Source of the DNA: Segatella copri
Lineage (GTDB): Bacteria > Bacteroidota > Bacteroidia > Bacteroidales > Bacteroidaceae
Length of the DNA stretch: 64,000 bases
Assembly (NCBI RefSeq): GCF_019249795.2
Contig: NZ_CP156891.1
Location: forward strand, 62,001-126,000
Direction of reading: 5' to 3'
A program made the translations under genes and the position numbers. The stretch's first letter is position 1. The number at the start of each line of letters is the position of its first letter. The notes beneath the pieces are model-generated. The model worked only from the letters and a program-made list of their open reading frames with translations. It searched no databases and was not told where the DNA came from. Positions 8,517-17,281 of this stretch are shown here, one piece after another.

Positions 8517-9134
8517 ATGAAGATTATTTTCACTAGTTTCGACAAGGCGGCAATCACGAATTTGCCAAGAGCTTTGTTTCCTGGCAAAATCGTAGTCGTT
8601 GACAAGCCTGAAGATACAGAAGCGGCTGTTAATGACCTACTTAGCCATTATATACTGGGCGTGGATACTGAAACGCGCCCATCATTCAAGCGTGGTCAGG
8701 CTTACCATGTTTCGTTGTTGCAGGTGAGTACACATGATACATGTTATCTCTTCCGCCTGCATCATACGGGCATGACTCCTGCCATCATTCGCTTGCTCGA
8801 AGATACCACCGTGCCAAAAGTAGGACTTTCCTGGCACGATGACTTGCTGCAGCTCCATAAGCGAGCTGCTTTTAAGGCTGGTTACTTTATCGAGTTGCAG
8901 GATGTTGCTAAGAACTTTGGTATCGCAGACATGAGTCTGCAGAAACTATATGCTAACCTGTTTCACCAGAAAATCAGCAAGGCGCAACGGTTGAGCAATT
9001 GGGAGGCTAGCGATTTGAAGGAATCGCAGGCTCTCTATGCAGCTACAGATGCCTGGTGCTGCATTAATCTGTATGAGGAATTTAAGCGTTTGTCTGCTAC
9101 AGGCGATTACGAGCTCGATGAACTCAGGGTATGA
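8517..9134 (+). CDS. 3'-5' exonuclease domain protein (RNase D/WRN-like, DEDD family)
   Basis: A 205-residue protein made of a single DEDD-type exonuclease domain. Motif I is GVDTETRPSF (Asp and Glu at about 50 and 52), followed by VSLLQVS. Motif II is around LSWHDDLLQLHK (~103-114) and motif III is YAATDAWCCINLYEEF near residue 180, with Tyr and Asp positioned as in the DEDDy group. It probably trims RNA or DNA from the 3' end; there is no HRDC domain as in full RNase D. It leads a rightward gene run to dnaB. Confidence 0.88.
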   Translation: MKIIFTSFDKAAITNLPRALFPGKIVVVDKPEDTEAAVNDLLSHYILGVDTETRPSFKRGQAYHVSLLQVSTHDTCYLFRLHHTGMTPAIIRLLEDTTVPKVGLSWHDDLLQLHKRAAFKAGYFIELQDVAKNFGIADMSLQKLYANLFHQKISKAQRLSNWEASDLKESQALYAATDAWCCINLYEEFKRLSATGDYELDELRV

Positions 9135-9188
9135 TATAAGGTGGTAAGGAATAGAAATTGATAATCGTAAGAAACTTCATATATAAAT

Positions 9189-10370
9189 ATGTATAAAAGC
9201 GTATATTTAAAGAAAGGTAAGGAAGAATCGCTCAAGCGTTTTCATCCATGGATCTTCTCGGGTGCTATCCAGGCAATGGATGAGGGCATAGAGGAGGGCG
9301 ACATTGTGAGAGTGTTTACCCGTAGTGGTGAATTCATTGCTATAGGTCATTATCAGATCGGTTCTATCGCTGTACGTGTTCTTTCTTTTAGAGATATTGA
9401 GATTGATGAGGAGTACTGGTGTGCCAGATTGGATTCGGCATATAAAATGAGACTCGCTTTGGGTATTGCCGGTAATTCATCCAATACTACTTATCGCTTG
9501 GTTCATGGTGAGGGTGATAACTTGCCGGGACTTGTTATCGACTGCTATGGTCCTACTGCTGTCATGCAGGCTCACAGTGTGGGTATGCATGTTTGCCGCA
9601 TGGAGATAGCCAAAGCCTTGAAGAAGGTGATGGGCGAAGCACTGGAGAATATCTACTATAAGAGTGAGACAACCTTACCATATAAGGCTGACCTCAGACA
9701 GGAAAATGGCTTTATACTGGGAGGTGATGCTGACGATGTTGCTGTAGAGAATGGACTGAAATTCCATATCGACTGGTTGCGTGGTCAGAAAACGGGTTTC
9801 TTCGTAGATCAGCGTGAGAACCGTTCGCTGCTCGAGCATTATGCCAAGGGTAAGAGCGTGCTCAACATGTTCTGCTATACCGGCGGTTTTTCTGTTTATG
9901 CGATGAGAGGCGAGGCTAAGGCTGTTCACTCCGTAGACAGCAGTGCCAAGGCGATAGAATTGACCAATGAGAATATTGCGCTCAATTTCCCTGAAGATGC
10001 ACGCCATGAGGCTATCTGCGAAGATGCCTTCAAGTATCTTGATGAACATGACCAGCAGTATGATCTGATAGTTCTTGATCCTCCTGCTTTTGCCAAGCAC
10101 CGTGCGGCTTTACGCAATGCGTTGAAGGGCTATACCCGCCTGAACGTAAAGGGCTTGCAGCGTATTAAGAAGGGCGGCATCCTTTTTACCTTCAGTTGCT
10201 CTCAGGTGGTTACGAAGGATCAGTTCCGCAATGCTGTGTTTACTGCTGCAGCGCAGGCTGGAAGAAAGGTTCGCATCTTGCACCAGTTGCACCAGCCTGC
10301 CGACCATCCTATCAATATTTATCATCCGGAAGGTGAATATTTGAAGGGATTGGTTCTCTATGTAGAATAA
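9189..10370 (+). CDS. rlmI: 23S rRNA (cytosine-C5)-methyltransferase, RlmI family
   Basis: A 393-residue protein with an N-terminal PUA domain (residues ~1-75, starting LKKGKEESLKRFHPWIFSGAI), a connecting domain and a Rossmann-type methyltransferase. The SAM-binding motif is NMFCYTGGFSVYA at about 226-238, and the catalytic-type motif LDPPAFAKH lies near 298-306, followed by FTFSCSQ near 337. E. coli RlmI methylates C1962 of 23S rRNA, and this is the closest recognisable family. An alternative is the related RlmK-like half. The start agrees with the conserved N-terminus. Confidence 0.9.
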   Translation: MYKSVYLKKGKEESLKRFHPWIFSGAIQAMDEGIEEGDIVRVFTRSGEFIAIGHYQIGSIAVRVLSFRDIEIDEEYWCARLDSAYKMRLALGIAGNSSNTTYRLVHGEGDNLPGLVIDCYGPTAVMQAHSVGMHVCRMEIAKALKKVMGEALENIYYKSETTLPYKADLRQENGFILGGDADDVAVENGLKFHIDWLRGQKTGFFVDQRENRSLLEHYAKGKSVLNMFCYTGGFSVYAMRGEAKAVHSVDSSAKAIELTNENIALNFPEDARHEAICEDAFKYLDEHDQQYDLIVLDPPAFAKHRAALRNALKGYTRLNVKGLQRIKKGGILFTFSCSQVVTKDQFRNAVFTAAAQAGRKVRILHQLHQPADHPINIYHPEGEYLKGLVLYVE

Positions 10371-10391
10371 CAAATGATTAAAGGATAGATA

Positions 10392-11303
10392 ATGAATAAG
10401 TTCAAAACGTTTACAGCCTTGATGCTCTTGCTGGCTATAGGATTTGCAGGATGTGGCAAGTCGGAAGCAGAACGTCATCGCTTGAGCAAGAAGGAAAAGG
10501 CTAGATTGGATAGCCTAGACCGTGCTGCGCTGAAGATAGCGGTGATGCCAACAATGGACTGCCTGCCAATCTTTCTGGCATGTGATGATAGTATCTTCCA
10601 GCAGCAAGGTGTAGACGTACATTTGCGTAGATATACTGCACAAATGGATTGTGATACTGCTATCGAGCGCAAGCGCGTAGAGGGAGCCGTGACCGATCTG
10701 ATTCGTGCTCATCATATAGAGAAACGGGGTACTGCTTTGACGTACCCTATTTCTACCAATCTTTATTGGCAGTTTATCACCAATAAGCGTTCGCGTATAT
10801 CAGAACTGAAACAACTGTCAGATAAGATGGTGGCAATGACCCGCTACTCTGCAACTGATTATCTGGCTACTTTAGCAATCGATAGCGGTAAGCCTAAATA
10901 TGATGCTTATAAGGTTCAAATCAACGATTTGAACATCCGTCTGCGTATGTTGCTTAACAACGAGATGGATGCCATGTTGCTGCCAGAACCTCAAGCTACC
11001 AAAGCCCGACTTGAACAGCATGTAAAACTCTTTGATAGCAGAGATAAGAACTTGCAGTTGGGTGTTGTGGCTTTCCGCAAGAAAATACTTTCAGAGCCGC
11101 GCCGTAAAGACCAAGTTGCTAAGTTTATCAAGGCGTATAATATTGCTGTTGATAGCATAAACAGTCGTGGGGTACAGCATTATGCAAGAATCATCACAAA
11201 ATATACGGGTGCCGATGCTAAAACCATCAGTAATCTTCCAAAACTTAAATATGAACACGCTATGGAACCAAGACGTCGTGACCTGGCTGTAGCACAAAAA
11301 TAA
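10392..11303 (+). CDS. ABC-type substrate-binding lipoprotein (SsuA/THI5-like)
   Basis: A 303-residue protein with a lipoprotein signal ending at Cys21 (AIGFAGC). After a charged linker (RHRLSKKEKARLDSLDR) the chain resembles periplasmic binding proteins of the NMT1/THI5/SsuA group, with early strand LKIAVMPTMDCLPIFLACDDSIFQQQGVDV, then TDLIRAHHIEKRG and a C-terminal lobe. No permease or ATPase gene lies nearby, so it would be an orphan binding protein or part of a system encoded elsewhere. The ligand is unknown. It is 21 bases after rlmI and 7 bases before the next gene, so probably co-transcribed. Confidence 0.75.
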   Translation: MNKFKTFTALMLLLAIGFAGCGKSEAERHRLSKKEKARLDSLDRAALKIAVMPTMDCLPIFLACDDSIFQQQGVDVHLRRYTAQMDCDTAIERKRVEGAVTDLIRAHHIEKRGTALTYPISTNLYWQFITNKRSRISELKQLSDKMVAMTRYSATDYLATLAIDSGKPKYDAYKVQINDLNIRLRMLLNNEMDAMLLPEPQATKARLEQHVKLFDSRDKNLQLGVVAFRKKILSEPRRKDQVAKFIKAYNIAVDSINSRGVQHYARIITKYTGADAKTISNLPKLKYEHAMEPRRRDLAVAQK

Positions 11304-11310
11304 GCGGCTT

Positions 11311-13782
11311 ATGAAAAGAGAAGATTTTAGCTGGACAAAGTTTTCGCATGAAAATGTCACTATGATATCCAGAATAGAGGCTATTCGCACGATAATTGAC
11401 CAGGAAGTGGGTTTGGAGCCATGTCTGCCTGGAATAGCGGAAATTGAACAAAGATATGATGCTTTATATCATGATTATATAGATGGCAAACTCAAACATC
11501 GGGAACTTTATGATCTTGCTTCAGATTTGGATATGGATATAGACAAGCTCTATAGTAAAATGCGCCACGAATGGATTTTGGCTAATGAGTCTACATTTGT
11601 TGCACTTCGCAAAAGAGCTCAGAATCTGACAAGTTTTGATGAGGTACAGGAAACCTTTGAGAAATTTGCTACAGATGAAGCTATGCTAAATTTGAGGGTA
11701 GACTTGTCTGAAGAACAGATAGACGAGGAAAGACAAAAGATACAAGAGCAGCTTAATGCCTATCGCAATATGGTGTTTTCTTATATTTTGGCAACTGATG
11801 AATGGAATGATGATTTTGTCAAGGATATTCTTGATATCATCGCTTCCGATTTGGTAGATCCATACACCATCAATATGATAGTTTCGGCTGTTTCATTGTC
11901 ATGCTCTGTATTCATGGATGCCCCTAGACTTGCAGTCTTGATGCGCTTAATCAAGTCTGACGACAGTACTTGCAGTGTTCGCCAGCGAGCTTTGGTGGGT
12001 TTTGTTTTCTCTGCAATAACCAATTCGGGTGAAAAACAGAAATATTGGGATTCTGCTGCTGGTTTGATCATGAATGATGAATTTTTGGCAGCCTGTGTTG
12101 ATCTCCAACGCCAGATGCGTCTATGTCTTACAAGTAAAAAGGATAGCAAGGAGATGATGCATTCCGTGGTGAAGACCATGCTCACTTCTTTTACTCAGGA
12201 TTTGGCCGAAAAGATAGACCAAACGGGTGAATTGGGACTTAATTGCTTCTCTGCAGATGGGGAGAATCCTGATGATGCCCTTAAGGGAGCCTTCGACTAT
12301 ATGTTGAATTCAGAAGATATAGGAGTTGATGTCTATTATCATCAGTTTGCCAACCAGAAGAGCTTCGGTCATTTCCATTCACTCTATAATTGGTTTGTTC
12401 CTTTCTATGTCCGTAATTCTACGCTCAAGAATGTTCGGGCTACGATGAAACAGCATCGCAATTTCATCAACAATCTCTTGAGAGGTGCCTCTATGTGTGA
12501 TACCGATCTGTATAGCATCATTCTTTCATTGAATAATGCATCTAAGGAATTTATTGAATCATTGGATGTTGCTCCGGAAAATATGGTGTCTGGTCCTGTT
12601 TTTTATGACGAAGAAGATGAGGTGGAAAAAGAGCAGAATACCGAAGAGCCAGTAGAGGATGAGACTGATTCTACAGAAGCAAAGGATTCTGAAAATGTCA
12701 CACTGCTTGATTCGGTAATGGAACATGAAGAGAATCTCTCTGAAGAGGAAAAGAAGAAACGTGCAATCAGGGTTCGTCATCGCTATGTGCAGGACCTCTA
12801 CCGTTTCTATACTCTCTCTCCAATGAGGAAGGCATTTGATAATCCTTTCGAAGTGCAGAAGGAAATTCCTTTCTTTACTACGGGACTGTTTGCCAAACCG
12901 GAATATGACAAGTATCGCCTGTCGCTGGCCCGTTTCTCTGCTAAAAGAGGTGACTATGCCTTTGTTAGCAAGATTTTGCGTAATCTGGAAAAATATACCG
13001 ACGAAGAGCATATGATGCTTGCATTGGCATACAAATCGGAGGAAAAATATGATGAAGCGCTTGAACATCTCTATGTGATTAAGAAAACAAGCCCAACTTA
13101 TAAGGCTGCCACGGAGTTGAAATTAGAAATAGAAGAAGAAATAAAAGACCCGGCGGCTTTAATAACATTGAATTGCTTGATTAAAGAAGAATCAGATGAG
13201 AGTAAGCAGTTTAAGCTCAAGCTGAAAAAGACCGATCTCTTATTGAAACTCCATCATTATAAAGAGGCTTTGGAATGGGCTTTCCAGATGGATGAACAGT
13301 ATCCTAAGGAAGAACAGGTTGAATGCAGACTGGCTTTCTCTTTGCTCTTTTCAGAATCGGAAGGCGATAAAAACATTGACCATGCAATGGCTTTAATAGA
13401 ACCTTATCTGCAAAATAGTGATGATAATGAAATCAGGGAAATATTGAATTCTGACATGACAGATATGGATAAGGCTGATAAGGAACGCATGTTCATGAAA
13501 ATGTTATCTGCGATGGTGAGCAAAGTTTCCAAGCCACAAGACCACAGATGGGAGTCTATGAAATTTTTCTATTATGGACTCTGCGTTCTCGTGAAAAAGG
13601 GAGGAACTGCAGCTATCAGATTTTTGAATGAAGCATCTGGTCATGCAGCTTTTTCCCCTAAGGAAGATATAGATGCATTCGGCCTGCTCGAGATGGGAGA
13701 TTGGCTCGATAATCGTGGTATTGCGCCTATAGAATTGGAATTTATAACAAAAAAAGTTTTCGAGGAAAGGAAAAAACAATAA
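11311..13782 (+). CDS. Large TPR-like cytoplasmic protein of unknown function
   Basis: An 823-residue protein with no signal peptide or membrane segment. The N-terminal ~420 residues are mostly alpha-helical and unfamiliar. A strongly acidic linker (residues ~430-475, rich in Glu and Asp) leads to a helical-repeat half with TPR-like elements such as YKSEEKYDEALEHLYVIKK (~571-589) and KLHHYKEALEWAFQMDEQYP. It probably works as a protein-protein interaction scaffold. It starts 7 bases after the lipoprotein stop and ends 2 bases before dnaB, so it is tightly coupled to dnaB. No function is proposed. Confidence 0.82.
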   Translation: MKREDFSWTKFSHENVTMISRIEAIRTIIDQEVGLEPCLPGIAEIEQRYDALYHDYIDGKLKHRELYDLASDLDMDIDKLYSKMRHEWILANESTFVALRKRAQNLTSFDEVQETFEKFATDEAMLNLRVDLSEEQIDEERQKIQEQLNAYRNMVFSYILATDEWNDDFVKDILDIIASDLVDPYTINMIVSAVSLSCSVFMDAPRLAVLMRLIKSDDSTCSVRQRALVGFVFSAITNSGEKQKYWDSAAGLIMNDEFLAACVDLQRQMRLCLTSKKDSKEMMHSVVKTMLTSFTQDLAEKIDQTGELGLNCFSADGENPDDALKGAFDYMLNSEDIGVDVYYHQFANQKSFGHFHSLYNWFVPFYVRNSTLKNVRATMKQHRNFINNLLRGASMCDTDLYSIILSLNNASKEFIESLDVAPENMVSGPVFYDEEDEVEKEQNTEEPVEDETDSTEAKDSENVTLLDSVMEHEENLSEEEKKKRAIRVRHRYVQDLYRFYTLSPMRKAFDNPFEVQKEIPFFTTGLFAKPEYDKYRLSLARFSAKRGDYAFVSKILRNLEKYTDEEHMMLALAYKSEEKYDEALEHLYVIKKTSPTYKAATELKLEIEEEIKDPAALITLNCLIKEESDESKQFKLKLKKTDLLLKLHHYKEALEWAFQMDEQYPKEEQVECRLAFSLLFSESEGDKNIDHAMALIEPYLQNSDDNEIREILNSDMTDMDKADKERMFMKMLSAMVSKVSKPQDHRWESMKFFYYGLCVLVKKGGTAAIRFLNEASGHAAFSPKEDIDAFGLLEMGDWLDNRGIAPIELEFITKKVFEERKKQ

Positions 13783-13784
13783 CG

Positions 13785-15284
13785 ATGGCGGAGAATAATA
13801 AAAATAAGAATAAGGTACAGATAGATCCAACCTACGCCCATTTGCAGCCGCAGGCTGTGAATGTGGAGCAGGCGGTACTCGGTGCCTTGATGATAGATTC
13901 TGATGCCTTTTCGGTGGTGTCGGAGTTGCTCAAGCCGGATACTTTTTATGACCCGCGTCATAAGAGAATATATCAGGCTATCCAGGTGATGAACATGGAG
14001 GAACGGCCTGTGGATATCATGACTCTTGCCGATCAGTTAGCCAAGACTGGCGAACTGGATAAGGTGGGAGGAGCACAATATCTCATGGATATTTCTGCAG
14101 GCATGGCTTCGGCTGCCCATGTAGAGTCGCATGCCCGTATCCTGGCGCAGAAATATATGCAGCGCCAGCTGATTCATTATGCCGGCGACATCGAGACGAT
14201 GGCGTATGAAGAAGGTGTGGATGTGGATGAACTGATGCAGAAAGCTGAAGGTGAACTCTTCCAGCTTTCGCAGAACAATATGAAGCAGGATTATACACAG
14301 ATTGATCCGGTTGTAAAGGAGGCCGTTGCCATCTTGCAGCGTGCTGCTCAGAACTCGGGTGGTCTTACCGGTATTCCTACGGGTTATCGTGGGTTGGATG
14401 ATATGACATCAGGTTGGCAACCGTCCGACCTTGTGATTATCGCCGGTCGTCCTGCCATGGGTAAGACTTCCTTTGCATTGAGTATTGCCAAGAATGTGGC
14501 GGTAGATTATGATGTGCCTATCGGATTCTTCTCTCTGGAAATGAATAACGTTCAGTTGGTGAACCGACTCATCTCGAATGTTTGCGAGATTTCGGGTAAA
14601 AAAATACTGAATGGACAATTGGAACAGCCAGAATGGGAGCGGTTGGATAAAAAACTGAGAAAACTGACAGGTGCACCTATTTATATTGATGATACGCCTG
14701 GTCTTTCTGTTTTCGAACTCCGTACCAAGGCGCGCCGACTGGTAAGGGAAAAGGGTGTTAAACTGTTGATGATCGACTATCTCCAGCTGATGAATGCCAA
14801 TGGTATGAAGTTTGGTAGCCGTCAGGAGGAGGTATCTACCATCTCCCGTTCGCTCAAAGGTATTGCCAAAGAGCTGAATATTCCTGTGCTTGCTCTTTCG
14901 CAGCTCTCCCGTAATGTAGAGAACCGTGAGGGTTTGGAAGGAAAGCGACCTCAGTTGAGTGACCTCCGTGAATCCGGTGCAATCGAGCAGGATGCCGATA
15001 TGGTGCTTTTCGTTCACCGCCCGGAATATTATCATATCTATCAGGATGAAAAGGGTAATGACCTTCATGGTATGGCACAGATTATCATTGCCAAGCACCG
15101 TAAGGGCTCTGTTGGAGATGTTCTCCTGAACTTCCGTGGAGAATTTACCCGATTCCAGGATCCGCAGGATGCTGCAGCAGCACCTGTTGAGGAAGGTGGT
15201 GAGATTGTAGGCTCAAGGATGAATGGCGGAGGGCAGGATGGTAGTCCGCTACCACCGCCGCCTGCAGAGAATCTGCCTTTCTAA
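13785..15284 (+). CDS. dnaB: Replicative DNA helicase
   Basis: A 499-residue hexameric helicase that unwinds DNA at the replication fork. The N-terminal DnaB domain (residues ~20-120, PQAVNVEQAVLGALMID) is followed by a linker and the RecA-like motor with Walker A GRPAMGKTSF near 221-230 and Walker B LLMIDYLQLM near 327-336. The conserved ALSQLSR and SDLRESGAIEQDADMV segments are present. The low-complexity Gly/Pro-rich tail (last ~30 residues) is common in this phylum. No intein is present. It starts 2 bases after the preceding stop. Confidence 0.97.
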   Translation: MAENNKNKNKVQIDPTYAHLQPQAVNVEQAVLGALMIDSDAFSVVSELLKPDTFYDPRHKRIYQAIQVMNMEERPVDIMTLADQLAKTGELDKVGGAQYLMDISAGMASAAHVESHARILAQKYMQRQLIHYAGDIETMAYEEGVDVDELMQKAEGELFQLSQNNMKQDYTQIDPVVKEAVAILQRAAQNSGGLTGIPTGYRGLDDMTSGWQPSDLVIIAGRPAMGKTSFALSIAKNVAVDYDVPIGFFSLEMNNVQLVNRLISNVCEISGKKILNGQLEQPEWERLDKKLRKLTGAPIYIDDTPGLSVFELRTKARRLVREKGVKLLMIDYLQLMNANGMKFGSRQEEVSTISRSLKGIAKELNIPVLALSQLSRNVENREGLEGKRPQLSDLRESGAIEQDADMVLFVHRPEYYHIYQDEKGNDLHGMAQIIIAKHRKGSVGDVLLNFRGEFTRFQDPQDAAAAPVEEGGEIVGSRMNGGGQDGSPLPPPPAENLPF

Positions 15285-15420
15285 GGTTAGAGTTTGTCAT
15301 TTTTTTCACTCAAAAACTGGCTTTTTCGCCAAATTCTTGCACAGGATTAACGTTTTTGGGTAAAAAAACAATAAGATTGTAGGAATTTGTTATCATTTCT
15401 ATTAAAAAAGTTATAAATTG

Positions 15421-15452
15421 TTTGCTAGTATCAAATAAAAGTGTTATCTTTG
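15421..15452 (+). promoter_or_regulatory. leu operon promoter
   Basis: TTTG (15421-15424), exactly 20 bases, then TATCTTTG (15445-15452). Transcription would start near 15459, some 20 bases before the leader peptide and about 285 bases before leuA. The upstream 15285-15420 stretch after dnaB shows nothing else I can name. Confidence 0.85.
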
Positions 15453-15479
15453 CATGCGAATTTAAGAATATAACATAAT

Positions 15480-15575
15480 ATGATAGATATGAGAACAACA
15501 TTGTTGAACATTACAGGCATTATTATTCGACTTCGACTGCAGTTTGTGGGCGGAAGTGATAAGGTGTGCGTATAG
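15480..15575 (+). CDS. leuL: Leucine/isoleucine leader peptide of the leu operon
   Basis: A 31-codon ORF (or 28 from the ATG at 15489) encodes a peptide with Leu-Leu (15501-15506), three consecutive Ile codons (15519-15527) and Arg-Leu-Arg-Leu (15528-15539). It ends at TAG 15573-15575. It lies between a strong promoter and a hairpin with a T run ahead of leuA. The clustered Leu and Ile codons are the classic control codons of ribosome-mediated attenuation for branched-chain amino acid operons. It is too short for homology to be judged by eye; the call rests on codon content, position and the RNA structures downstream. Confidence 0.85.
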   Translation: MIDMRTTLLNITGIIIRLRLQFVGGSDKVCV

Positions 15576-15614
15576 TTCATCGCTTAAGATATTAAAAGCC
15601 TTTCTACACTTCCG
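15551..15614 (+). promoter_or_regulatory. Antiterminator of the leu attenuator
   Basis: CGGAAGTG (15551-15558, inside the end of the leader ORF) is perfectly complementary to CACTTCCG (15607-15614). Nested inside this pairing, AAGG (15561-15564) can pair with CCTT (15599-15602), which is part of the 5' arm of the terminator. The two structures therefore exclude each other. A ribosome reaching the TAG would cover 15551-15575 and prevent the antiterminator. Confidence 0.8.
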
Positions 15615-15639
15615 TCTATGGAGTGGGGGAAGGCTTTTT
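15594..15639 (+). terminator. Attenuator terminator ahead of leuA
   Basis: AAAAGCCTT (15594-15602) pairs with AAGGCTTTT (15630-15638); inside it CACT (15607-15610) can pair with AGTG (15622-15625). The T run 15635-15639 completes an intrinsic terminator about 105 bases upstream of leuA. Confidence 0.88.
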
Positions 15640-15742
15640 ACTTTATCTGATGCTTCTGCACGGATTGCTATATAAACGTAGTGCGTTCTGAATGTGTAGC
15701 TCTTATATATATAATAAGGTGTAAATTTAAAATTTTAATGAT

Positions 15743-17245
15743 ATGAGTGACAGATTATACATTTTCGACACGACCCTCCGCGATGGCGAACAGGTTCCGG
15801 GATGTCAGTTGAACACAGTTGAGAAGATTCAGGTGGCAAAGCAACTGGAGCAGTTGGGCGTGGATGTAATTGAGGCTGGATTTCCTATATCAAGTCCGGG
15901 CGACTTCAATTCAGTGGTAGAAATCTCTAAGGCTGTAACCTGGCCTACTATTTGTGCACTTACCCGTGCCGTAGAAAAAGATATTGATTGTGCTGCTGAG
16001 GCTTTGCAGTATGCCAAGCATAAGAGAATCCATACCGGTATCGGTACCAGCGACAGTCATATCAAGTATAAGTTCAATTCTACCCGCGAGGAAATCATCG
16101 AACGTGCTGTAGCTGCTGTCAAGTATGCTAAAAAGTATGTTGAGGACGTAGAGTTTTATGCTGAGGATGCAGGCCGTACCGATAATGAGTATCTGGCTCG
16201 TGTCGTAGAGGCTGTTGTCAAGGCGGGTGCTACTGTAGTGAACATTCCTGATACTACAGGTTATTGTCTGCCTGATGAATATGGTGACAAAATCAAGTAT
16301 CTCATGGAGCATGTTGATGGCATTGACAAGGCACGCCTTTCTACCCACTGTCATAACGACCTCGGTATGGCTACTGCCAATACCCTGCAGGGTGTTTTGA
16401 ATGGTGCACGCCAGGTTGAGGTTACCATCAATGGTATCGGTGAGCGTGCAGGTAATACTTCGCTCGAAGAGATTGCCATGATTCTGAAGTGTCACAAGCA
16501 TATCAATATTGATACCAACATCAATACCACTAAAATTATTCCTACCTCACGCATGGTGAGCAGCCTGATGAATATGCCTGTCCAGCCAAACAAGGCTATC
16601 GTGGGTCGTAATGCATTTGCTCATTCTTCCGGTATCCATCAGGATGGTGTCTTGAAGAATGTTCAGACTTACGAAATCATTGATCCTAAGGATGTGGGAT
16701 TGGATGACAATGCTATCGTATTGACAGCCCGTTCTGGTCGTGCTGCATTGAAGTACCGTCTCCATGTCAATGGCGTAGAGATTAATGATGAGGAGAAGCT
16801 CGACAAGATTTACAAGAAGTTCCTCCAACTGGCTGATAAGAAGAAGGAAGTTACCGATGAGGATGTTTTGATGCTTGCCGGTGCTGATTCTGCTGATAAG
16901 CATGGTGTTCAGCTCGACTGGTTGCAGGTTACTACAGGTAAGGGCGTGAAGAGCGTGGCAAGTATCGGTCTTGATATTGCAGGTCAGAAGTTTGAGGCTG
17001 CATCATCTGGTAATGGTCCGGTAGATGCTGCTATCAATGCTCTCAAGAAGGTCATCACCAAGGAGATGAACCTCAAGGAGTTCACCATCCAGGCTATCGA
17101 CAAGGGCTCTGATGATGTGGGCAAGGTTCACATGCAGGTAGAATACGATGGTCATGTATATTATGGCTTCGGTGCAGATACCGACATCGTTACGGCTTCT
17201 GTTGAGGCTTACATCGATTGTATCAACAAGTTCAAGGTAAGATAA
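15743..17245 (+). CDS. leuA: 2-isopropylmalate synthase
   Basis: A 500-residue enzyme that condenses acetyl-CoA with 2-oxoisovalerate, the first committed step to leucine. The catalytic TIM barrel starts with [16 protein letters not shown] (residues ~8-23) and carries the metal-binding [16 protein letters not shown] motif near 200-215 and [13 protein letters not shown] near 230. The C-terminal ~130 residues form the LeuA dimerisation/allosteric domain that binds leucine, with the repeated [13 protein letters not shown] element. It is the first gene after the attenuator and leads a five-gene operon. Confidence 0.95.
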   Translation: MSDRLYIFDTTLRDGEQVPGCQLNTVEKIQVAKQLEQLGVDVIEAGFPISSPGDFNSVVEISKAVTWPTICALTRAVEKDIDCAAEALQYAKHKRIHTGIGTSDSHIKYKFNSTREEIIERAVAAVKYAKKYVEDVEFYAEDAGRTDNEYLARVVEAVVKAGATVVNIPDTTGYCLPDEYGDKIKYLMEHVDGIDKARLSTHCHNDLGMATANTLQGVLNGARQVEVTINGIGERAGNTSLEEIAMILKCHKHINIDTNINTTKIIPTSRMVSSLMNMPVQPNKAIVGRNAFAHSSGIHQDGVLKNVQTYEIIDPKDVGLDDNAIVLTARSGRAALKYRLHVNGVEINDEEKLDKIYKKFLQLADKKKEVTDEDVLMLAGADSADKHGVQLDWLQVTTGKGVKSVASIGLDIAGQKFEAASSGNGPVDAAINALKKVITKEMNLKEFTIQAIDKGSDDVGKVHMQVEYDGHVYYGFGADTDIVTASVEAYIDCINKFKVR

Positions 17246-17281
17246 AATTAATTCAGATAAATATATAACAAACAAGATATT

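Noticed and set aside
14409..15098. 229-codon ORF antisense to dnaB
   Set aside because: Shadow of dnaB; no promoter, no family likeness.
15310..15501. 62-codon leftward ORF between dnaB and the leader peptide
   Set aside because: It covers the leu promoter and leader in antisense and has no support of its own.
15453..15742. Riboswitch or T-box ahead of leuA
   Set aside because: The leader ORF with Leu/Ile codons and the competing hairpins explain the region; no T-box sequence is visible.
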